The notes under the pieces: model-generated
What the model saw: the letters and a program-made list of their open reading frames with translations, nothing else
The model's database searches: none
What the model was told of the DNA's origin: nothing
Program-made: the position numbers and the translations under genes
NCBI GenBank assembly: GCA_002280485.1
Contig: NCED01000073.1
Location: 1-6,181, forward strand
Direction of reading: 5' to 3'
Length of the DNA stretch: 6,181 nucleotides
Source: Caulobacterales bacterium 32-69-10
GTDB taxonomy: Bacteria; Pseudomonadota; Alphaproteobacteria; Caulobacterales; Caulobacteraceae
Shown here: positions 1 through 6,181 of the stretch, piece after piece
Position numbering within the stretch: the first letter of the stretch is position 1
Layout of the letters: every line of letters begins with the position of its first letter

Positions 1-2
1 GC

Positions 3-431
3 GACGACGAGATCCTCGCCGTCGGCAACGCCGCCGGCCTCACCCACTCCGCCGCCAGCGAGACGGCGGAGGTGTTCACCGTCGTGGGACTCGTGAGCCG
101 GGCCAACATCGTCGACGGCGGCACCCTGACCCCCGTCGCCGAAGGGGTGATCCCCGAGGGGCCGTCCGACCGCACCCTCACGATCAGCGAACCGCCCGAC
201 ACCGACCTGGAGGTCCGCGTCGGCGGGACCGAACTGGCGCCGGCGGCCGAGGCGGGGGACCTGCCGACCTATGCGCTCGGGGAGGCCCACGGGCCGCTCG
301 AGTTCGGTGAGCCGCAGGAGGCCTTCGCGCCTTGGTGGACCGCCGCACTCATCGCGATCCTCGCGCTGCTCGCCGCACCCACCATGGCGACGGGCTCGGG
401 CGCGCGCCGTGGCGACGGGGAGGAGGCCTAG
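3..431 (+). CDS. C-terminal fragment of a large membrane glycosyltransferase (GT2-like, actinobacterial type), 5' end outside window
   Basis: The frame is open from base 3 to the TAG at 429-431. The GTG at 72 is only an internal valine, because 23 further in-frame codons precede it (beginning DDEILAVGNAAGLTHSA). About 143 residues are visible. They show a beta-rich extracytoplasmic stretch, then a single hydrophobic helix at about 333-386 (WWTAALIAILALLAAPTM), then a short charged tail ending GDGEEA. This layout resembles the C-terminus of the ~1000-residue multi-TM family 2 glycosyltransferases that sit directly upstream of DUF5719 genes in Actinobacteria. Those end in a small beta domain, a last TM helix and a basic or acidic tail. 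The catalytic domain is not in the window, so the assignment rests on this C-terminal pattern and the neighbour. The stop codon abuts the next start (TAGATG), indicating one operon. It does not look like the alphaproteobacterial genes further right. Confidence 0.6.
   Translation, partial: DDEILAVGNAAGLTHSAASETAEVFTVVGLVSRANIVDGGTLTPVAEGVIPEGPSDRTLTISEPPDTDLEVRVGGTELAPAAEAGDLPTYALGEAHGPLEFGEPQEAFAPWWTAALIAILALLAAPTMATGSGARRGDGEEA
421..426 (+). promoter_or_regulatory. Shine-Dalgarno for the ORF starting at 432
   Basis: AGGAGG lies five bases before the ATG at 432, within the last codons of the upstream gene. The strong match and ideal spacing support 432 as a genuine start and translation of the two genes from one message. 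Confidence 0.75.
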
Positions 432-1340
432 ATGCACCGGTTCCTGCCACTGGGCACGGTGGCCGCGGCGGCCGTCGTCGCCCTCGCCGTCTCCTTCACG
501 CCCCCGCAACCCATCGAGCGCTACACGAGCGTGACGCCGCCGCAGGACGTCCTCCTGGCCTGCCAGCCCGTGGGAGAGGGGACGCTCCTCGCGGACGGTG
601 AGGGCGAGCTGACCGTCGACGGCGCCGAGCAACGGGAGGCGCCCTTCGCGCTCCCCGGCACGGACGCGCTCACCACCCTCAGGGGCATCGCGCCGTCCGG
701 CGGGATACTGACGAGCAGCCGCACCTGGGCGCCGTGCCAGCGCCCCGCGACGAGCGGGTTCCTCGCCCTGCCCGCGGCGGCCCAGTCCTGGGCCCCCATC
801 AACGCCCGCCAGGCGACCCTGGACGCCCGCATCGACCTCGGCGTCCGCACCGGCTCGCTGACCCAGCCGGAAGCCGCGCGCCTGCGCGCCCAGTTCCGCG
901 ATATCAGCGTCATGGAGGCGCGCTACCGCGCCACGGGCGGCCTGCAGGCGTGGGAGCGCCAGGACCTCGACGCCCGCTTCGACCGGCTGAGCAACAGCAT
1001 CCGCGTCCAGCGCGCCGACAATCAGCGCGCCGGCCAGCGCGGCGGCGCCAACCAGCCCTGGCAGTCGATCAACCAGCGCCAGGCCGCCCTCGACAGCCGT
1101 ATCGACCAGGGTGTGCGCAACGGCAGCCTGAACCGCCGGGAGGCCACGCGCCTGCGCGGCGAGTTTCAGGAGATCGCCCGCCTGGAAGCCCGCTATCGGG
1201 CGACCAACGGCCTGCAAGCTTCTGAGCGCGCCGACCTCGACGTCCGCTTCGACCGCCTGAGCGGCCAGATCCGCATGGAGCGGGCCGACCGTCAGACCGG
1301 TCGCGGCGTCGGCTCCAACGCCGGCTACAACCGCCGCTAA
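432..1340 (+). CDS. Probable chimeric ORF: DUF5719-like N-terminus joined in frame to an alphaproteobacterial secreted repeat protein
   Basis: This is one uninterrupted 302-codon frame, but its halves do not belong together. Residues 1-~105 have an N-terminal hydrophobic helix (about 5-22) followed by a beta-rich segment with cysteines at 44 (LLACQP) and 102 (TWAPCQRPATS). This is the layout of the N-terminus of actinobacterial DUF5719 proteins, which normally run several hundred residues further and follow a membrane glycosyltransferase, as here. Residues ~109-117 (GFLALPAAA) then look like the end of a second signal peptide, with likely cleavage around AAAQS. From residue 118 follow two 81-residue repeats (118-198 and 208-288), rich in Arg, Asp and Gln, plus a short Gly/Arg/Asn tail. 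That second half resembles small exported proteins of Caulobacterales, of unknown function. I infer a breakpoint at about 738-783. If so, neither gene is complete: the first lacks its C-terminus and the second its start. A true fusion is possible but unlikely. Confidence 0.6.
   Translation: MHRFLPLGTVAAAAVVALAVSFTPPQPIERYTSVTPPQDVLLACQPVGEGTLLADGEGELTVDGAEQREAPFALPGTDALTTLRGIAPSGGILTSSRTWAPCQRPATSGFLALPAAAQSWAPINARQATLDARIDLGVRTGSLTQPEAARLRAQFRDISVMEARYRATGGLQAWERQDLDARFDRLSNSIRVQRADNQRAGQRGGANQPWQSINQRQAALDSRIDQGVRNGSLNRREATRLRGEFQEIARLEARYRATNGLQASERADLDVRFDRLSGQIRMERADRQTGRGVGSNAGYNRR
738..783. other. Probable chimeric junction between actinobacterial-like and alphaproteobacterial-like DNA
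   Basis: Left of this interval the encoded protein still follows the DUF5719 pattern around its second cysteine (codon at 735-737). Right of it the frame encodes the tail of a signal peptide and then a mature secreted protein of a different lineage. The exact base cannot be fixed because both partners are GC-rich, and the residues SGFLAL could belong to either side. I see no insertion-sequence end, integrase site, direct repeat or tRNA here that would suggest a biological recombination event. Confidence 0.6.
783..1025 (+). repeat. Protein repeat unit 1 (81 residues)
   Basis: Residues 118-198 of the frame begin QSWAPIN and end RADNQ. By hand alignment without gaps, about 53 of 81 positions are identical to unit 2. 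Shared blocks include LD-RID-GVR-GSL, EARYRAT and RFDRLS. The pattern suggests a mostly helical unit, with an RID-GVR-GSL turn similar to helix starts seen in many small alphaproteobacterial exported proteins. Confidence 0.85.
1053..1295 (+). repeat. Protein repeat unit 2 (81 residues)
   Basis: Residues 208-288 begin QPWQSIN and end RADRQ. They lie exactly 270 bases after unit 1, with a nine-residue linker (RAGQRGGAN) between the units. The high identity over the full length with no gaps indicates an internal duplication. The DNA has diverged in many third positions, so the duplication is not very recent. Confidence 0.85.
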
Positions 1341-2164
1341 AGCCTCAGGCGGCTATCCAGAACGGTGACCGCGCGCCCCGAAAGGAGCACGCGGTCGCCG
1401 CGCGTCTGGGCTCCCATGAGCGCGCCGCGGCCGGGGAAGGCCTGGAAGAACCGCAGCCCGGCCCGGCCAAGCGCCTCCTCGAAGATCGGGGCCAGGGCGC
1501 AGTGGGCCGAGCCCGTCGCCGGGTCTTCGATGATGCCCGAGCCCGGGCCGAAGCAGCGGCTGACGGCGTCATAAGGCGCGCCCGGTTCGGCCGGGGCCAT
1601 GACGATGACATGACCTGGGCCCCAGGTTCCTCCGCCGTCGATCAGCTTGATCGCCGCGCTGTCAGGCGTCAGGTCCACCACCGCCTTTTCCGACGCCAGC
1701 ATGGCCATGACGAACTGGCCGGCCCAGGTCGCCCGTACCTCCGCGCCCAGCGCTTCGGGCAGGCCATCCGGGATGGGGATCGGACGGCATCGGTCGATGG
1801 GGAAATCCATCCGGTAGCCTTCGCCGTCGCGGCTCACCACCAGGGTCCCCGATTGATTGGTCTCGAAGCTGAGCGCCGGGGCTTCGACCTTCAGCTCGGC
1901 GATCAGGGCGTGGGCGCTGGCGAGGGTCGCGTGGCCGCACAGGCGTACCTCCACGGCCGGGGTGAACCAGCGCAGGCCAAAACGGGCCGGATCCGCCGTC
2001 CGCAGCAGGAAGGCGGTCTCGGCCTGGTTGTTCTCCTGGGCCAGGGCCTGCATCCAGGCGGCGTCCGGCCAGGCGTCGAAGGGTTCGACCACGCAGGCGG
2101 GACTTCCCCGGAACGGCCGGTCGGCGAAGGCGTCGATGGTCCACTGGCGCATGGCCCCGATCAT
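1337..2164 (-). CDS. PhzF-family phenazine biosynthesis-like protein (isomerase-like)
   Basis: This is a 275-residue protein, the usual length for the PhzF/YddE family, which has two similar halves of diaminopimelate-epimerase fold. It carries the N-terminal NNQAETAFL motif with the catalytic-type glutamate at residue 49, RLCGHATLASAH at 74-85 with His78, and EDPATGSAHCAL at 213-224 with Asp214. These match the active-site positions of PhzF (Glu45, His74, Asp208), so an active enzyme is expected. PhzF itself isomerises trans-2,3-dihydro-3-hydroxyanthranilate, but no other phenazine genes are present, so the substrate here is unknown. It is probably a cytosolic isomerase or epimerase of a small metabolite. 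The start at 2164 overlaps the preceding stop as ATGA. An internal ATG at 2152 (residue 5) is an alternative, giving the glutamate at position 45. It is the last gene of the minus-strand unit, and its TAG overlaps the TAA of the convergent ORF. I leave the symbol blank because paralogues with different roles share this family. Confidence 0.93.
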   Translation of the reverse strand: MIGAMRQWTIDAFADRPFRGSPACVVEPFDAWPDAAWMQALAQENNQAETAFLLRTADPARFGLRWFTPAVEVRLCGHATLASAHALIAELKVEAPALSFETNQSGTLVVSRDGEGYRMDFPIDRCRPIPIPDGLPEALGAEVRATWAGQFVMAMLASEKAVVDLTPDSAAIKLIDGGGTWGPGHVIVMAPAEPGAPYDAVSRCFGPGSGIIEDPATGSAHCALAPIFEEALGRAGLRFFQAFPGRGALMGAQTRGDRVLLSGRAVTVLDSRLRL

Positions 2165-2730
2165 AGCTCCAGGGTCAGCTCCGGCCAGCGCGTCATCAGC
2201 TTGCCCGCCACCTTGGGCAGGTTGCGGTCATTGACCAGGCGCCGCGGGTTGGGCCGCAGGCGCATGGCGAAGCAGTCCTCCAGGCCGAAGGGCGCCAGGA
2301 TGTCCAGCCGGCCGCCTTTCTCCAGCCGCACCCCGACGGCGAAGGCGGGGGCCAGGAAGCGCTCGACCGCCTCGTCGGTGCATGTAAGCGGCGCATAGGG
2401 CTCGCCGAACTTGCCCTCGAACCACAGGTGCACCCGGGCCTGGTTGCGCACCTCCACCATTTGCGACAGCGGTTCAGGAAAGGCCGCGGCGGCAGTGCGG
2501 ATGAAGGCGTCCTCCGCGTCCCACGTGGTGTCGGGATCGAAGTACATCGCGTCGTAGTCGCGCAGGCCGTGGTCCGGGGCGCGGCCGGTCAGGTCGTTCC
2601 AGACGGTCTGGTAGACGGCGCCCGAGACCAGCCGCCACTGCGGGAAATCGAGATCGCGCAACCCTTCCAGCACGGTCATGAGGGTCGGGCTGGCCCGCAC
2701 GATCGTCTCCAACCGCGCCTCGAGACTCAT
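2161..2730 (-). CDS. Nucleotidyltransferase family protein (NTP_transf_6 / DUF925 type)
   Basis: This is a 189-residue protein. The start at 2730 forms an ATGA overlap with thiD, and the frame continues into shadow sequence upstream, so this ATG is chosen by homology and context. No Shine-Dalgarno is visible before it, which fits translational coupling. Recognisable family blocks are WRLVSGAVYQTVWNDLTGR (residues 32-50), HGLRDYDAMYFDPD (54-67) with the acidic DYD-type motif expected to bind metal in the nucleotidyltransferase fold, and MVEVRNQARVHLWFEGKFG (91-109). LDILAPFGLEDCFAMRLRPNP at 142-162 is the C-terminal signature. The family is common in Proteobacteria but its substrate is not established, so the activity is assigned from fold membership only. 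It lies between a thiamin kinase and a PhzF-like enzyme, with overlaps on both sides. Confidence 0.88.
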   Translation of the reverse strand: MSLEARLETIVRASPTLMTVLEGLRDLDFPQWRLVSGAVYQTVWNDLTGRAPDHGLRDYDAMYFDPDTTWDAEDAFIRTAAAAFPEPLSQMVEVRNQARVHLWFEGKFGEPYAPLTCTDEAVERFLAPAFAVGVRLEKGGRLDILAPFGLEDCFAMRLRPNPRRLVNDRNLPKVAGKLMTRWPELTLEL

Positions 2731-3566
2731 GGGCCGCGCACGGGCCAGCCGTGGTCCAAGGGGCCGTGGCCGGCGCCGAAGCCGGGGGCGTGGCGGATCG
2801 CGCCCTGGACGTAGTCGCGCGCCTGCTCGACCGCGGCGTCCAGCGAGCGGCCCTGGGCCAGCAGGGCCGCGCAGGCCGAGGCCAGGGTGCAGCCGGTGCC
2901 GTGGGTATGGCGGGTCTCGATGCGGCCGGTCTCGAAGCGGGTGGTGGCGTAGGGCGTCATCAGCAGGTCGACCAGCCGATCGCCGGCGATGTGGCCGCCC
3001 TTCATCAGGACAGCCTGGCAGCCGAGCGCCAGCAGGGCCTCGCCGGCCCGCTCCAGGTCGGCGGTGGTCTCGACGACCAGGCCGGTCAGGACGGCCGCCT
3101 CCGGGGCGTTGGGGGTGAGCAGGGCGGCCTTGGGGGCCAAGAGCTCGCGGACGGCGACGACGGCGCCGTCGTCCAGCAGGGCGTGGCCGCCCTTGGCGAC
3201 CATGACCGGATCGACCACGGCGGGCACGCCGGCTTCCTCGATCAGTTTGGCGGCCAGCTCGACCACGGCGAAGTCGCCCAGCATGCCGGTCTTGATCACG
3301 TCGGTCCCGATGTCGTCCAGCACCGCCCGGGCCTGGGCCTCGATCACCTGCAGGGGTATCGGGTGGACGCCGAAGACGCCCAGGGTGTTCTGGACGGTGA
3401 CGGCGGTGATCGCCGTCGCCGCATGGCCGCCCAGCACTGTCACGGCCTTGATGTCGGCCTGAATGCCCGCCCCGCCGCCGGAATCGGAACCGGCGATGAT
3501 CAGCACCCGGCCCCGGTGCTCGTGAAGAGATTGGGGTTCGTGCAGGGTCTGCTCGCTGTGGCTCAT
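2727..3566 (-). CDS. thiD: Bifunctional hydroxymethylpyrimidine kinase / phosphomethylpyrimidine kinase
   Basis: ThiD phosphorylates 4-amino-5-hydroxymethyl-2-methylpyrimidine (HMP) to HMP-P and then HMP-PP in the cytosol, supplying the pyrimidine half of thiamin. It is a 279-residue protein of the ribokinase-like fold. The start of the core is LIIAGSDSGGGAGIQADIKA (residues 22-41). VDPVMVAKGG follows at 118-127, then LTPNAPEAAVLTG at 150-162, KGGH at 189-192, and HTHGTGCTLASA at 220-231, which holds the anion-hole glycines and Cys226. All expected motifs are present. About 19 residues precede the core (MSHSEQTLHEPQSLHEHRG), longer than in many ThiD proteins and low in conservation. The chosen ATG at 3566 is supported by the ATGA overlap with folP and an AAGGGA ribosome site five bases upstream. 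No other thiamin gene or TPP riboswitch is visible nearby. Confidence 0.95.
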   Translation of the reverse strand: MSHSEQTLHEPQSLHEHRGRVLIIAGSDSGGGAGIQADIKAVTVLGGHAATAITAVTVQNTLGVFGVHPIPLQVIEAQARAVLDDIGTDVIKTGMLGDFAVVELAAKLIEEAGVPAVVDPVMVAKGGHALLDDGAVVAVRELLAPKAALLTPNAPEAAVLTGLVVETTADLERAGEALLALGCQAVLMKGGHIAGDRLVDLLMTPYATTRFETGRIETRHTHGTGCTLASACAALLAQGRSLDAAVEQARDYVQGAIRHAPGFGAGHGPLDHGWPVRGP

Positions 3567-4399
3567 GGCCGTCCCTTCTCGATGGCGGCCCAGACTTCGA
3601 GCGCCTGGACGGTCTCGGCCACGTCGTGGACCCGCACCGCCGCCACGCCGGACCGGGCCCCGGCGAGGGCCACGGCCAGGGACCCGCCGAGCCGGTCGCC
3701 GACATCGGCGGCGCCCGGATGGATGGCCTTGAGGAAACTCTTGCGGCTGGCGCCCAGCAGCACCGGATAGCCGAGGGCGACCAGCGCTTCCAGATGGGAG
3801 AGCAGGGCGAGGTTGTGGCCCAGGCGCTTGCCGAAGCCGATACCGGGATCGAGCCAGATGCGCTCGCGCGACACCCCGGCGGCCACGGCCGCGTCGGCGC
3901 GGGCGAGGAGGGCTTGGGAGACCTCCGCGACCACGTCGGCATAGGCCGGGTTGTCCTGCATGGTGCGGGGCTCGCCGCGCATATGCATCAGCACCACCTC
4001 GCAGCCGAGGGCGGCGGCGACCTCCACGCTGTCAGGGGCGCCCTGCAGGGCCGAGACGTCGTTCCACATCCCCGCGCCGGCCCGGGCCGCCGCCCAGGCC
4101 ACCGCGGGCTTGAGGGTGTCGATGGAGATGGGGATCGGGCTTTCGGCGCGGATCGCCTCGATCAGGGGAACGGTGCGCTCCAGCTCCTCGGCTTCGGGCA
4201 CCGGCTCGGCGCCCGGGCGGGTCGACTCGCCGCCGATGTCGAGGATGTCGGCCCCGGCCGCGATCAGGCGGCGGGCGTGCTCCAGCGCGGCGGCGCGTCC
4301 GAAGTGGCGCCCGCCGTCGGAAAAGCTGTCCGGCGTGACATTGACGATCCCCATCACCCGGGGGCGGGACAGCAAAGCGCTCACCTCGGCGATGTCCAT
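3563..4399 (-). CDS. folP: Dihydropteroate synthase
   Basis: FolP condenses 6-hydroxymethyl-7,8-dihydropterin diphosphate with p-aminobenzoate to give dihydropteroate in cytosolic folate synthesis; it is the sulfonamide target. This 278-residue TIM-barrel protein shows the family motifs in order. MGIVNVTPDSFSDGG is at 16-30 (diphosphate-binding Asn20 and loop 1). DIGGESTRPGA at 54-64 is loop 2. SIDT is at 92-95 and NDVSAL at 113-118. MHMRGEPRTMQ is at 138-148 and LDPGIGFGK at 183-191. LLGASRKSF is at 214-222 with the substrate-binding Lys220, and RVHDV is at 256-260. Length and motifs are normal, with no sign of a resistance-type insertion. It follows ftsH after 27 bases, the same order as in many proteobacteria, although glmM is not the next gene here. 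Only a weak GCGGAG lies directly before the ATG at 4399. Its stop overlaps the thiD start. Confidence 0.97.
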   Translation of the reverse strand: MDIAEVSALLSRPRVMGIVNVTPDSFSDGGRHFGRAAALEHARRLIAAGADILDIGGESTRPGAEPVPEAEELERTVPLIEAIRAESPIPISIDTLKPAVAWAAARAGAGMWNDVSALQGAPDSVEVAAALGCEVVLMHMRGEPRTMQDNPAYADVVAEVSQALLARADAAVAAGVSRERIWLDPGIGFGKRLGHNLALLSHLEALVALGYPVLLGASRKSFLKAIHPGAADVGDRLGGSLAVALAGARSGVAAVRVHDVAETVQALEVWAAIEKGRP

Positions 4400-4426
4400 C
4401 TCCGCTCGTAGCGTGGTCGAGCAGGC

Positions 4427-6181
<1,755 letters not shown>

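Noticed and set aside
72..74. GTG at 72 as the start of a small 119-residue protein
   Set aside because: The same frame is open to base 3 with protein-like sequence that continues the glycosyltransferase C-terminal pattern, and no ribosome site precedes the GTG.
1333..1353. Small inverted repeat GCCGC / GCGGC around the convergent stop codons, considered as a terminator
   Set aside because: The stem is only five base pairs with an 11-base loop, and no T-run follows on either strand.
1337..2164. A phenazine biosynthesis cluster based on the PhzF-like gene
   Set aside because: No phzA/B, phzC, phzD, phzE or phzG homologue is present, and PhzF-like proteins are widespread in organisms that make no phenazines.
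1502..2398. A 298-codon plus-strand open frame antisense to phzF and the nucleotidyltransferase
   Set aside because: It shows no family motif, is rich in Arg and Gly, and both opposite-strand genes have intact catalytic motifs.
2751..3770. A 339-codon plus-strand open frame antisense to thiD and folP
   Set aside because: Its composition is Gly/Ala/Gln/His-rich with no recognisable domain, and it lies wholly opposite two well-supported genes.
2161..3942. A 593-codon minus-strand open frame across the nucleotidyltransferase, thiD and part of folP
   Set aside because: Only its last 189 codons match a protein family. The rest is Arg/Pro/Gly-rich low-complexity translation of alternative frames of thiD and folP, a normal result of high GC.
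4400..4426. Promoter or terminator in the 27-base gap between ftsH and folP
   Set aside because: The gap is too short for a promoter with both boxes, shows no hairpin plus T-run, and mainly holds the weak ribosome site of folP.

Overview
The window is GC-rich and every gene runs close against the next. Most of it (about 780 to 6181) looks like an alphaproteobacterial chromosome, most likely from the Caulobacterales (Caulobacter/Phenylobacterium type). That placement is by recognition of the protein style and of the ftsH-folP order; no search was run. The first ~750 bases look different. They read like an actinobacterial cell-envelope locus: the C-terminus of a large membrane glycosyltransferase followed by the N-terminus of a DUF5719-type protein.

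Left part, plus strand. Bases 3-431 hold the end of a glycosyltransferase-like membrane protein that is cut by the window edge. A good Shine-Dalgarno and a TAG|ATG junction lead into an ORF at 432-1340. That ORF appears to be two unrelated halves joined in frame near 738-783. Its N-terminal ~105 residues are actinobacterial DUF5719-like. Its C-terminal ~185 residues are the mature part of an alphaproteobacterial secreted protein made of two 81-residue tandem repeats, preceded by the last residues of that protein's own signal peptide. The simplest explanation is a chimeric join made during assembly or library construction, not a real fusion gene.

Right part, minus strand. Reading leftwards from 6181, the genes are ftsH (5' end outside the window), folP (dihydropteroate synthase), thiD (HMP/HMP-P kinase), a nucleotidyltransferase-fold protein of the NTP_transf_6/DUF925 type, and a PhzF-family isomerase-like enzyme. 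A 27-base gap separates ftsH from folP. The next three junctions are all 4-base ATGA overlaps, so folP-thiD-NTase-phzF is almost certainly one translationally coupled unit, probably co-transcribed with ftsH. The last gene converges on the plus-strand ORF, and the two stop codons overlap.

FtsH (membrane protein quality control) and FolP (folate synthesis) are a widespread pairing. ThiD adds thiamin pyrimidine salvage and synthesis. The last two genes have no assigned substrate here. I see no RNA genes, mobile elements, CRISPR arrays or clear terminators, and no convincing novel system. The most important observation for a user is the probable chimeric junction near base 750.
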